Counted from the first letter of the stretch, positions 1 to 6,712 are shown. The stretch is 12,610 nt of DNA from Methanosarcinaceae archaeon (GCA_030609665.1 JAUWBW010000029.1:1-12610); one strand, 5' to 3'. Numbers and translations are program-made. Notes: generated by a model not told the origin, from the letters alone.

Positions 1-570
1 AATTCAAAACTCCCAAACTCGATATGGGCATGGGCACACGCACATGTGCCGGATGATTTTGATCCCATATACCATGCTGTGAGCCGCAGTTACAGGTACA
101 TCATGAGTGGGGAACAGTACGATATCTCAAAGATCAGGACGGCATCAAAACTCCTTATCGGCACGCATGATTTTGCAAACTTCTGTACGAAATCTGGCGA
201 TAAGAGTACAGTCCGCACAGTTGAGCGCATAGATGTCAGGGTCAGCGGACAACTCACCAAGATCGATATCCAGGCAAACAGTTTCCTGTGGAATATGGTT
301 CGTAAGATCGTCACTGCGCTGATGATGGTCGGAAGCGATGTTCGTGACATCGAGTGGCTGGAACAGATGATGGATCCCGAATCTTATGAAGAGGGAATAG
401 AACCCGCATCATCATACGGATTAACGCTAACAAATGTGGATTATCCAATGTCAATTGAGTGGACAGAGGATAGTTATTCAATACGCAGGGCGCATGAGCA
501 TATACATGACCATCTGATCCGGCACAGGGTAATGGCTGAAGTGCTGGAAGGGCTTGTTCCGCAGGATTAG
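1..570 (+). CDS. truA: tRNA pseudouridine synthase TruA, 5'-truncated by the window edge
   Basis: This enzyme converts uridines 38-40 in the tRNA anticodon arm to pseudouridine in the cytoplasm. The reading frame is open from base 1, so the gene starts outside the window; 189 residues are visible, roughly the last two thirds of a typical archaeal TruA. Visible hallmarks are the PDDFDP and SRSYRYIM stretch near residues 17-35, HDFANF at about 56-61, RTVERI at about 72-77, and the strongly conserved ANSFLWNMVRKIV segment near 92-104 followed by a hydrophobic helix. The catalytic aspartate region lies in the missing N-terminal part and cannot be checked. A GTG at position 46 could be taken for a start, but the upstream residues (KLPNSIWAWAHAHVPDD) match the family, so the frame continues upstream. 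The gene ends with TAG and is followed by T-rich sequence. Family assignment is confident. Confidence 0.93.
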   Translation, partial: NSKLPNSIWAWAHAHVPDDFDPIYHAVSRSYRYIMSGEQYDISKIRTASKLLIGTHDFANFCTKSGDKSTVRTVERIDVRVSGQLTKIDIQANSFLWNMVRKIVTALMMVGSDVRDIEWLEQMMDPESYEEGIEPASSYGLTLTNVDYPMSIEWTEDSYSIRRAHEHIHDHLIRHRVMAEVLEGLVPQD

Positions 571-584
571 GGGCGAGATAATTT

Positions 585-614
585 ACTTTTTACACAGGAC
601 GTACTTTATACACA
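585..614 (+). repeat. Short tandem 12-mer ACTTTWTACACA downstream of truA
   Basis: ACTTTTTACACA (585-596) is followed 18 bp later by ACTTTATACACA (603-614), with one mismatch. The T-rich stretches just after the truA stop could serve as an archaeal U-tract terminator. The repeat itself has no known role, and chance is possible. Confidence 0.3.
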
Positions 615-677
615 AAGCCCTACACTACGGGATTTGGGCAAGGATTGGTAACCATCCCAGGATTCAAAGCAAGAAAT

Positions 678-696
678 CGTTTTATTTAAGTATATG
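678..696 (+). promoter_or_regulatory. Candidate archaeal TATA promoter for the 89-residue gene
   Basis: The AT-rich TTTATTTAAGTATATG (681-696) resembles an archaeal TATA element. Initiation about 25 bases downstream would fall near 710-715, on the odd palindrome ACTATTAGT (707-715). That leaves a leader of about 55 bases before the ATG at 768. This is assigned by pattern only. Confidence 0.35.
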
Positions 697-767
697 AACA
701 TCCTGCACTATTAGTACAGGGATAGTTATTTTTTAAGAGGATATACGTGATAGAAAAGGTGTAATAA

Positions 768-1037
768 ATGAAACCAACATTTGAAGAGATTTGGGGTAGA
801 ATTAGGGGGCATTCTGGAGAGATCTTTAAACAAATCAGAGGTGGAGAATTCACTTATGAATTTAAAGGGGGATACATTGTTCTTAGTAGGACAAACCATA
901 ATATTGCTCAGAGTGATTTTAGAGAAGCCTGTGATCTAGTTCCATTGAAAAACACTGTAGCAGTTCAACATTTAAGGGCCCCTTCTTACATATATGCAAT
1001 ATTAATGGACAAAAGAATTAAAAAAGATGATTGGTAA
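768..1037 (+). CDS. Small protein of unknown function (89 aa)
   Basis: This is an 89-residue soluble protein with no signal peptide and no membrane segment. A purine-rich AAGGTG lies about 7 bases before the ATG, which supports the start. The sequence has an N-terminal TFEEIWGRIRGHSGEIF helix, a strand-rich middle (FTYEFKGGYIVLSRTNHNI), then SDFREACDLVPL and a C-terminal PSYIYAILMDKRIKK stretch. From memory this order (TFEEIW, the SRTN turn, SDF..A..LVPL, SYI.AIL.D.RI) recurs in a family of roughly 90-residue uncharacterised proteins scattered through bacteria and archaea. I cannot name a function. Its codons and surroundings are more AT-rich than truA or the downstream housekeeping genes, which fits a transferred gene. 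Its final GAT TGG TAA CC overlaps one copy of an 11-bp direct repeat whose other copy lies upstream. Confidence 0.7.
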   Translation: MKPTFEEIWGRIRGHSGEIFKQIRGGEFTYEFKGGYIVLSRTNHNIAQSDFREACDLVPLKNTVAVQHLRAPSYIYAILMDKRIKKDDW

Positions 1038-1182
1038 CCCCCCTTCTTATAGCAAACGTGGATGCCCTGCAATTTATTGAATGGTGGCGTGGATGGGGCT
1101 GCGGAAAGATTAAACTCATGCTCGTTAAAGCAATGATAACTTATATCCCTACTTAAAACTGAAATTTAGGCGCCTTTCATTA

Positions 1183-1196
1183 GGAAAATTATATGT
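1183..1196 (+). promoter_or_regulatory. Candidate TATA promoter for the DUF6979-like gene
   Basis: GGAAAATTATATGT resembles a BRE plus TATA element. A start about 25 bases downstream would give a leader of about 30 bases containing the strong ribosome binding site GGAGG at 1235-1239. Confidence 0.4.
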
Positions 1197-1246
1197 TTAT
1201 TAATGAAATATCACTGTAATTAATATAAAAATTTGGAGGATATTCA

Positions 1247-1702
1247 ATGGCATACTCGAAATTGTATTATATTCAGGTAAATGATTGGGTTTTGAAAACA
1301 GCTGAAAAAATGAAAAACGCTAATAGACAAGATTCCGATTCATGGAACACATTTTGGGAAAAAACATATTTTGATCTTGGAGGAAAAAATAAATTCTCAG
1401 CCCGCAAAGGATGCCCTAAGAAAGCAGCCTATACTTTATGGTATTTGGGGAGGATAAAAAATACTGGACGAAATAAAATAGACATTTCAATCAATGAAGT
1501 AGCAGAAAAAATCTCTGAAAATGGTGCATATGCAGTATTAGGTCAAGAATTATTAGAAAATAATCCGAATTTAAATAAAGTTTCATTGTTTGAGGAAATT
1601 CAGAAAGAATTTAAAAAGCGGACTACTGAAAATCCGGCAGAATCTGACCAAGGTGGTCCTAAACTGACTTGGATACTCTTTGATGAGGGATTACTTCAAT
1701 AA
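1247..1702 (+). CDS. DUF6979-like protein with two repeats of the same unit (151 aa)
   Basis: GGAGG at 1235-1239, 7 bases before the ATG, fixes the start. The protein is soluble, lysine- and asparagine-rich, with no signal or membrane segment. Residues 12-70 contain a helix, SWNTFWEKTYF, then ARKGCPKKAAYTLWYLGRI. Residues 93-150 repeat the layout in degenerate form: AYAVLGQELLENNPNL, SLFEEIQKEF, then SDQGGPKLTWILFDEGLL. The GCPK..A...L...G.I signature followed by a second unit resembles, from memory, the uncharacterised DUF6979 family (bacterial members read KKGCP..AFLGLCEEGLVKGI). No function is known to me. The gene lies in the AT-rich islet, is convergent with trmG10 47 bases away, and is probably an accessory gene. 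The islet setting makes defence or mobile-element cargo thinkable, but nothing in the sequence shows it. Confidence 0.72.
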   Translation: MAYSKLYYIQVNDWVLKTAEKMKNANRQDSDSWNTFWEKTYFDLGGKNKFSARKGCPKKAAYTLWYLGRIKNTGRNKIDISINEVAEKISENGAYAVLGQELLENNPNLNKVSLFEEIQKEFKKRTTENPAESDQGGPKLTWILFDEGLLQ

Positions 1703-1708
1703 CCTCCC

Positions 1709-1720
1709 GATTATTTTTTG
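1709..1720 (+). terminator. T-rich terminator between convergent genes
   Basis: ATTATTTTTTGA follows the stop of the DUF6979-like gene by a few bases. Archaeal transcription commonly ends on such oligo-T tracts without a hairpin. The facing gene trmG10 ends at 1750. Confidence 0.45.
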
Positions 1721-1749
1721 ACTCTTGATCAATTCAATTGCCTTTCTAA

Positions 1750-2787
1750 TCATTCCTTACGCAAAACCAAAATGATCCGCGTAAGGCTCTTATGAACCTT
1801 CTGCAAATATGTCTCCACCACCACAAACCCGGCATCACAGGCAAACCCGTCCACAGATTGCTCGGATACCACAACAGCCATTTTCCCACTCTTGAGCACC
1901 CGGTACATCTCGGCAAAAGAATGCGCATACAGATGATGAAGCGACTCCGCTTTTATCGCAGCCGAACGCCCATACGGGGGATCGGTCACAATCGCATCCA
2001 CACATCCATCAACAAATGGAAGCCTGCATGCATCACCCACAAAAAGCGAATATTCAGGCAAGAATGCTTCAAGGTTCATCTGCGCACCGCCTATGATCTT
2101 TTCCTGCACATCCAAACCGATAACATCTGCCCCGATGAGTCCTGCTTCTACAAGTATCCCTGCAGTTCCGCAGAACGGGTCAAAGAAAACGTCACCCTCT
2201 CCGGTTTTTGAAAAATTAACAAGTGCGCGTGCCATTCTTGGCATGAGCACGCCCGGATAGAAGAACGGTTTTTTCTGTGGCGACCGTGCCTCGTATGCAC
2301 TGCGGTTGACCGATGCAACGATCGAGCCGAACACACACCGCTCGGTCAGGATGAGACGAAACTCAACATCAGGGTTTTTCATGTTTGCACTGTACCCCTT
2401 CCTGTAAATGCTGCCGCCCACCCTGCCTTCAAGATTCGCGCCATGGATGCGGGTATGGTGTTTTATCCGTTTGGCACGGACAACATAGGTCTCCCCGGCG
2501 ACGATGTGGTTGCTGATGTCGGAATTCTCCGCCATCTCGATGATTATATCAATATCAGTGTCGCATATTCCTGCGACCTTTACAATATGATGTGAAAAGG
2601 ACAAACGCTCTGCCATCAGTTTCATCTTTTTGTCAATGATCTCGTCATTGCCATCAATATCCACTACAAGACACTGGTCAAAAAACGCATGCTCACTGTA
2701 CACTGCACCCACAATGTCAAGACATGCAAGAACTTCTGCACGCGGCAGTTCCTCATGCTCACCGGATAGTTCAAAAGCGTATAACAT
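1750..2787 (-). CDS. trmG10: tRNA (guanine-10-N2) methyltransferase, TrmG10 type
   Basis: This SAM-dependent enzyme methylates the exocyclic amine of guanosine 10 in tRNA, giving m2G or m2,2G; it is the archaeal relative of eukaryotic Trm11. The 345 residues match the usual length. An N-terminal THUMP-type RNA-binding region covers about residues 45-165, ending in an RxHxRIHGANLEGRVGGSIYRKG-like block. The Rossmann methyltransferase follows, with the SAM-binding motif DPFCGTAG at 203-210, acidic D226 (GLDVQEK) after strand 2, and the catalytic TDPPYGR motif at 268-274, typical of exocyclic amino methylation. It is the last gene of the minus-strand cluster, 25 bases after DUF1805, so probably co-transcribed. 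No clear ribosome binding site precedes the ATG. Specificity for G10 is inferred from family resemblance. Confidence 0.92.
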   Translation of the reverse strand: MLYAFELSGEHEELPRAEVLACLDIVGAVYSEHAFFDQCLVVDIDGNDEIIDKKMKLMAERLSFSHHIVKVAGICDTDIDIIIEMAENSDISNHIVAGETYVVRAKRIKHHTRIHGANLEGRVGGSIYRKGYSANMKNPDVEFRLILTERCVFGSIVASVNRSAYEARSPQKKPFFYPGVLMPRMARALVNFSKTGEGDVFFDPFCGTAGILVEAGLIGADVIGLDVQEKIIGGAQMNLEAFLPEYSLFVGDACRLPFVDGCVDAIVTDPPYGRSAAIKAESLHHLYAHSFAEMYRVLKSGKMAVVVSEQSVDGFACDAGFVVVETYLQKVHKSLTRIILVLRKE

Positions 2788-2812
2788 CTGAACAGATTAA
2801 CGAAAAAACATA

Positions 2813-3100
2813 TCAGAACATGCGCTCAAGAGCATCCCTGGCATTCATCTTGATATCTATACCAAGATCTGCCGCTGCCTGTGTTATACCAACTACCTGT
2901 GCATCCAGCACATCCTCAAAAGTATTGACGCCTCTGACTCTCACGGCAACATCGCCAAGTGTATTTGCCATATCAATATCAAGGTAGCCACACATAACAA
3001 ATCCCTTCTCTGCCTTTATGGCAAGAAGAGGGGCGTTTTGCATCTCAAACTTAAGTCCAAGCGCAGTGCCATTCTCAAGTGCGATCTGTTCGATTATCAT
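2813..3100 (-). CDS. DUF1805 (YunC-like) protein
   Basis: This 95-residue protein of unknown function belongs to the DUF1805 group found in archaea and in Bacillus (YunC). Diagnostic segments are the N-terminal MIIEQIALENGTALGLKFEM, APLLAIKAEKGFVMCGYLDI with its conserved cysteine, LGDVAVRVRGVNTFEDVLDA, and the C-terminal LGIDIKMNARDALERMF. The ATG at 3100 is preferred because family members usually begin at this MI(I/V)E. An in-frame TTG at 3109 would add three residues and is the alternative. It sits 27 bases after the exported-protein gene and 25 before trmG10, as expected of an operon member. The cell location should be cytoplasmic, since no signal is present. The biochemical role is not established, and the neighbourhood does not settle it. 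Confidence 0.88.
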   Translation of the reverse strand: MIIEQIALENGTALGLKFEMQNAPLLAIKAEKGFVMCGYLDIDMANTLGDVAVRVRGVNTFEDVLDAQVVGITQAAADLGIDIKMNARDALERMF

Positions 3101-3127
3101 ATCTCTCAAATTCCATTTTAATTTAGA

Positions 3128-3916
3128 TTAACGTTTTGGCCCGAAACCCAGCCATTCGAGGATCTGGTCAACAGGGTTATACGGTACATGGGGTTCGGAT
3201 GGTTCCTCTACTGCATCCGGTATTGATGTCACATTACCATCAGGTTCTGGTGCGGATGTCTTCAATGTCACATTTTCGGCATAACCGATAGTGATCTCTC
3301 CCTCAAAACCAATTGTACCGATGAGCGTTGTAGTTCTGTTGTGAACTGTTGTTGTAGTATTTTCAATCCCCTCTATGGAGGTGATCTCAAATCCTGCAGG
3401 AAATGTAATCGTCATATTCGTTTCAGGCTCGGCAAGGAACCAGATATTTGTTCCAAGTTCTGTCAGTGATCCATCAAAGGAATACATCACCTTGTAGTAA
3501 TTGGTGACATCGCCACGTCTGTACACCTTCCCGAGTGCATCTTCGGATATGGACGAATCGATCTCAGACAAATGTATGGCAGTTGACGAATTATTGATCT
3601 TCACATCCATGTCGTTTATGATCGAATCATAAAATGTGTCTCTTGTTATTGAATCAATTTTTAAGAGTTCCCATGCACTGACATAGCCATCATCATTTCC
3701 CATATCGGAGTCGATGTAGCTCTTATAGAACACAAAATTCTCTTCGGTGTACTGTTCAGTATACCCCCATGTCATGCCATCAGTGCCCACCGTGATATTG
3801 TTCTCCCAATTAAAACCCGCATATGCCGGTGTTGACAATAAGACAATTGCAACCGCCATTAGACAAACAATGCTCACGGATTTCATGATATATCTCTTCT
3901 TATCGATCTTTGTCAT
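3128..3916 (-). CDS. Exported protein with EF-hand-like loop and many N-glycosylation sequons (262 aa)
   Basis: The N-terminus has a basic stretch, a hydrophobic core (residues 13-29) and a signal peptidase site after PAYA (residue 33). No C-terminal membrane helix is seen, so the mature protein is probably released or loosely surface-bound. Residues 69-83 (DSDMGNDDGYVSAWE) resemble a calcium-binding EF-hand or dockerin-type loop with extra residues after the second aspartate. Eight N-X-S/T sequons are visible (NIT, NNS, NSS, NMT, NTT, NRT and two NVT), as in archaeal surface glycoproteins. A strand-rich module near residues 169-215 (ITFPAGFEITSIEG...NRTTT) is shared with the protein at 6774-7391. 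A proline-rich tail (EPDG...EEPSEPHVPYNP) precedes the end. Its ATG overlaps the stop of the methionine aminopeptidase gene as ATGA, suggesting translational coupling; an alternative ATG at residue 11 (3886) would also leave a good signal peptide. Function unknown. Confidence 0.82.
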   Translation of the reverse strand: MTKIDKKRYIMKSVSIVCLMAVAIVLLSTPAYAGFNWENNITVGTDGMTWGYTEQYTEENFVFYKSYIDSDMGNDDGYVSAWELLKIDSITRDTFYDSIINDMDVKINNSSTAIHLSEIDSSISEDALGKVYRRGDVTNYYKVMYSFDGSLTELGTNIWFLAEPETNMTITFPAGFEITSIEGIENTTTTVHNRTTTLIGTIGFEGEITIGYAENVTLKTSAPEPDGNVTSIPDAVEEPSEPHVPYNPVDQILEWLGFGPKR

Positions 3917-4803
3917 TTTGTGAATATTTCACATCCGTCCTCTGTCACAATGACCGTATGCTCGGCTTGTGAAACAAGCCCGCCTTCAACTTCTTTTAGC
4001 ACAGGATATGATGCCACAACGCCTGCTCTCTCAAGTTGCATCAGCGCAAAATCGAGTTTGTCGGATTCAAGCCATCGCTTTGCAAATGGCAGTGTCTTGT
4101 ACTGCTCCATCTGTTTCAGGAGTTTCCTTGCCGCTGGAAGTCGAACAGGTCTGTTCCCCACGACATGATATATCTCTGCCCATGAACCATCTGCCACCTT
4201 TCCAAAACCATCTGTTGCAAAAGGTTCGATTGCAATGATGTCCCCCTCATTCAGAATAACCCCGTGGTCGATGTGTTTGTTAGGAATACTTGGCGGAGTA
4301 TGTGTGAAATACTGTGCAAGTCCGTGTCCGGTTAGGTTTGATATTGGCTTAAGACCATATCCTGTAATCGTATCCTCAATAACTGCTCCTATCTCTTTGG
4401 TATCGACCCCGCTTTTGATAATGTCGATCGCTGCATACAATGCATCTTTCGAGGCTTTCACGATATCGGGATTGCCTGACAGGTCAACGGTCAGTGCTGC
4501 ATCGGCAATGTAGCCATCAACATGGACCCCAAGATCCATTTTAACCATGTCTTTTCCAAACACGGTCTCATCACCGGCAGAAGGGGTTGCATGTGCAGCC
4601 TCATCGTTACGTGAAATATTGCACGGGAATGCAGGTTGTCCGCCAAGTTCAATGCTTCTTTGCTCCACGAACTCTGCAACATCAAGAAGTTTGGCACCAA
4701 CTTTTATCTGGTCTTTTGCCTCCTCCCTAACCTGCGAGAGTATCTTTCCAGCGGTTGTATATTTTCCAATGATCTCCTCGATCTCCTGAAGTTTATCTGT
4801 CAT
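3913..4803 (-). CDS. map: Methionine aminopeptidase, type II
   Basis: This cytosolic dinuclear metalloprotease removes the initiator methionine from nascent proteins. The 296 residues are the usual archaeal length. Family landmarks are GGQPAFPCNIS at 54-64, catalytic H71 in AAHATP, metal ligands D90 (KMDLGVH) and D101 (YIADAA), H160 in LTGHGL, E193 in IEPF and E281 in AEHTVIV. The insert between H160 and E193 and the HTPPSIPN block mark it as type II, the archaeal and eukaryotic class. GAGGT at 4809-4813, five bases before the ATG, supports the start. It lies 47 bases downstream of a second M24 peptidase gene and overlaps the following exported-protein gene by four bases. All expected ligands are present, so it should be active. 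Confidence 0.96.
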   Translation of the reverse strand: MTDKLQEIEEIIGKYTTAGKILSQVREEAKDQIKVGAKLLDVAEFVEQRSIELGGQPAFPCNISRNDEAAHATPSAGDETVFGKDMVKMDLGVHVDGYIADAALTVDLSGNPDIVKASKDALYAAIDIIKSGVDTKEIGAVIEDTITGYGLKPISNLTGHGLAQYFTHTPPSIPNKHIDHGVILNEGDIIAIEPFATDGFGKVADGSWAEIYHVVGNRPVRLPAARKLLKQMEQYKTLPFAKRWLESDKLDFALMQLERAGVVASYPVLKEVEGGLVSQAEHTVIVTEDGCEIFTK

Positions 4804-4850
4804 GTATTACCTCGTAATTGCTAAAATTATCCTGAATTATTGTATCAAAC

Positions 4851-6026
4851 CTATACTACAAAGTCCTTTTCGAATCTCGTCAGGTTCGTGTATCCATTCT
4901 TTGTCACAACGACCATGTCCTCAATGCGTATCCCACCAATGTCAGGATAGTACAATCCCGGCTCGATCGTAATGACGTTGCCTTCCTCCAGCACAGAATT
5001 GTTATCCCCTACATTTGGAAGTTCATGTATGTCAAGACCGACACCATGTCCTGTGGAGTGTATGAACCCAACCTTTGAATCGTTCCGAATGGTGTCATAT
5101 CCCATTTCATCAAATGCATCGCAGGCCGCATTGTGTATATCGCTGCACTTGGCACCGATCTTGACCTGTGCAAATGCTGCATCCTGTGCTGCAATGACTG
5201 CACTGTACATATCAGCCAGTTCTTTGGATGGTTTCCCTTTGAGAACTGTACGGCTCATGTCTGCATAGTATCTGCTCTTTTTGTTTCGCGGGAAAATGTC
5301 GATAACTATCGGCTCATTTGCCAGTATCGCACCTTCGCCTTCCCAATGAGGATTTGCAGACTTTTTGCCGCAGGCAACGATCGTGCTGTCTGCCTCGCAT
5401 CCCATGTCAAGAAGCGTATGTTCGATCTCTGCACGTATATGTTCGGATGTCAGGGTGTATCCATTGTGATACAGGACACCATCTGTTACAATGGCGTTCT
5501 TTATCATATCAATTGCAGACTGCATTGCTGTTTCACATGCATCCTGAACAGATGTGATGTGTTCGATCTCAGTCTCGCCCTTCTTTTTCCGCATTCCCCG
5601 AAAAGGACTTTTGATCGGAGTTACAGTGAACCCCTCTTCTTTGAGAGACTGTGCAGTAAATAGCGGAAAATGCCGAGGCACTGCTATCTTCCTGATATCT
5701 TTCTTTTGTAACAGTTCTGCAAGACAATCCACATACCCAAGTGCAGGGTCGCCTCTTGCCTTCACTTTTGATCTGTAGCCATACTCATCTGTTGTGCGTA
5801 TGTCAGATATGCGTGATTCCATCTCGGCTCGTCCGCGTTCCATTTCCGATAGAAGGAGAATCTCATCTGCATCTTTGGTCTGCAGGTAGGTAAAAGAATC
5901 GGATGCAAAGAACCTTGTTGCATAATACATATCGGCATCATGCGAACTGCCGATCATCAGGAAGGCGTCTGCTTTGTTCTTGATTATCGATGAGGTGATG
6001 TCGAGGGATGTTTGCGGCTGTGTCAT
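4851..6026 (-). CDS. Xaa-Pro aminopeptidase (M24B family)
   Basis: This is a creatinase-fold metallopeptidase expected to release N-terminal residues before proline in the cytoplasm. The 391 residues comprise an N-terminal creatinase-like domain (about 10-150) and a catalytic M24 domain (about 155-388). The metal ligands are visible: D243 (VIDIFPR), D256 (YYADMSRT), H327 (STGHGVG), E355 (TIEPG) and E369 (IRIED); H323 and H334 are the accessory histidines. The spacing between the two aspartates is two residues longer than in typical PepP or PepQ. From memory, a DIFPR...YADM(S/T)RT version is common in archaeal and some bacterial members. It is the first gene of the minus-strand cluster, with a good TATA element upstream and no obvious ribosome binding site. 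Whether it acts as an Xaa-Pro aminopeptidase or a prolidase cannot be decided from sequence alone. Confidence 0.9.
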   Translation of the reverse strand: MTQPQTSLDITSSIIKNKADAFLMIGSSHDADMYYATRFFASDSFTYLQTKDADEILLLSEMERGRAEMESRISDIRTTDEYGYRSKVKARGDPALGYVDCLAELLQKKDIRKIAVPRHFPLFTAQSLKEEGFTVTPIKSPFRGMRKKKGETEIEHITSVQDACETAMQSAIDMIKNAIVTDGVLYHNGYTLTSEHIRAEIEHTLLDMGCEADSTIVACGKKSANPHWEGEGAILANEPIVIDIFPRNKKSRYYADMSRTVLKGKPSKELADMYSAVIAAQDAAFAQVKIGAKCSDIHNAACDAFDEMGYDTIRNDSKVGFIHSTGHGVGLDIHELPNVGDNNSVLEEGNVITIEPGLYYPDIGGIRIEDMVVVTKNGYTNLTRFEKDFVV

Positions 6027-6087
6027 GTAATTTAATTTGTTGTTAATAGTACAAATCAGTTATTGATGCAGGGATCTCTGATGTATA

Positions 6088-6105
6088 CCATATATGCTTT
6101 TTCCG
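6088..6105 (-). promoter_or_regulatory. TATA/BRE promoter of the peptidase cluster
   Basis: On the minus strand CGGAAAAAGCATATATGG reads as a purine-rich BRE followed by a TATA element. Initiation about 25 bases downstream falls near 6065, giving a leader of about 40 bases before the ATG at 6026. This would drive the Xaa-Pro peptidase and probably the downstream genes to trmG10. Confidence 0.5.
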
Positions 6106-6153
6106 ATCAATGATTTTGTCGGGAAACAGTATCTGTTAATTCTAACTCGTTAA

Positions 6154-6255
6154 TCAGACTTCAGCCGCTTCCTGCTCGTTTAGCCTCTTGTAAACACTTT
6201 TCATCAATACATCTTTGACCTGAGTTGCAAACTCTTTGAAGATACCCCAGAGTGT
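6154..6255 (-). pseudogene. Possible 3' relic of a protein-coding gene
   Basis: On the minus strand this stretch reads TLWGIFKEFATQ (6255-6220), then VKDVLMKSVYKRLNEQEAAEV and a TGA at 6156-6154. The composition looks like a real C-terminal helix rather than a random frame, but the frame is closed by a TAA immediately upstream (6258-6256) and no start is present. It could be the tail of a transposase or another decayed gene; I do not recognise the parent. Confidence 0.35.
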
Positions 6256-6417
6256 TTATACTGAAGATTCTTGATTCAGCAAGAATAAATACGATTAAAA
6301 GCCAAATGAGATGTGCGGAAAGTGGGGTACATTTAGTATATTTAAATTATAGTTAAAAACCAAACAATATTAACTAATAAAATGCGGGTCTCCTTAACAT
6401 TGAGTGGGTAAGTATTA

Positions 6418-6485
6418 GACGGGATGAACAGGATTTACAGGATGGGGCAAGTCATTTATATCATGTCAATCCTGTTCATCCTGTC
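6418..6485. repeat. Long hairpin repeat with 9-nt units (GGATGAACA type)
   Basis: The left arm 6418-6444 pairs with 6459-6485. The core 6422-6435 (GGATGAACAGGATT) is perfectly complementary to 6468-6481. It extends outward through a G:T pair at 6421/6482 to 6418/6485, and inward with two mismatches to 6444/6459, leaving a 14-base loop. The left arm is built of 9-nt units (GGATGAACA, GGATTTACA, GGAT). From memory, sequences of this kind are dispersed in intergenic regions of many bacteria and methanogens, with no settled role. It may form RNA structure or be a small non-autonomous element. Confidence 0.75.
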
Positions 6486-6598
6486 CATTGATTCAAGCAA
6501 TGCGATTGCATATCTGGCGAAATATCCTGAATAGTGATGTTACCCACACGATGTTGAAGAGATCCTAAAATGCAAATTCCAAGAAGTGATAAGCAATA

Positions 6599-6682
6599 AA
6601 CCACGGAGGGCACAGAGGATACAGAGGACACAGAGAGTAAAATCAGATACAATCTCTGTGTTTCTCTGTGTCCTCTGTGGTT
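6599..6682. repeat. Long hairpin repeat with 9-nt units (CACAGAGGA type)
   Basis: The outer stem pairs 6599-6619 with 6662-6682 over 21 positions, three of which (6605/6676, 6610/6671, 6618/6663) are G:T in the plus-strand sense. An inner 9-bp stem pairs 6628-6636 with 6653-6661; 6620-6627 is bulged and the loop is 16 bases. The left arm has three 9-nt units starting at 6611 (CACAGAGGA, TACAGAGGA, CACAGAGAG). From memory, CACAGAGGACACAGAG repeats of this kind occur widely in unrelated prokaryotic genomes. No coding frame or known RNA family is evident. Confidence 0.75.
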
Positions 6683-6712
6683 AAATTACAATTGTCTGAA
6701 GATTAAAGTGTT

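Larger units (their letters stand above)
643..1039 (+). repeat. Direct repeat GATTGGTAACC bracketing the 89-residue gene
   Basis: GATTGGTAACC occurs at 643-653 and again at 1029-1039. With the following bases the match is GATTGGTAACCnnCCC. The two copies bracket the small AT-rich gene and its promoter. They could be a footprint of integration or of recombination, but an 11-mer pair in 12.6 kb may also arise by chance. Confidence 0.3.

Noticed and set aside
1058..1156. 32-codon GTG frame (VDALQFIEWWRGWGCGKI...)
   Set aside because: The tryptophan-rich sequence is curious, but there is no ribosome binding site, it is short, and no family is recognised; it may be a relic, but this cannot be supported.
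1792..2211. 139-codon open frame on the plus strand
   Set aside because: Antisense to the methyltransferase domain of trmG10; no motif.
5133..5663. 176-codon open frame on the plus strand
   Set aside because: Antisense to the Xaa-Pro aminopeptidase, whose metal ligands are all in place.
6464..6535. 23-codon ATG frame reading MSILFILSIDSSNAIAYL
   Set aside because: Its start and first third are simply the right arm of the hairpin repeat; no ribosome binding site.
6418..6682. CRISPR-like repeats
   Set aside because: The two elements are different in sequence, are hairpins with internal 9-nt periodicity, and there are no regularly spaced direct repeats with unique spacers.
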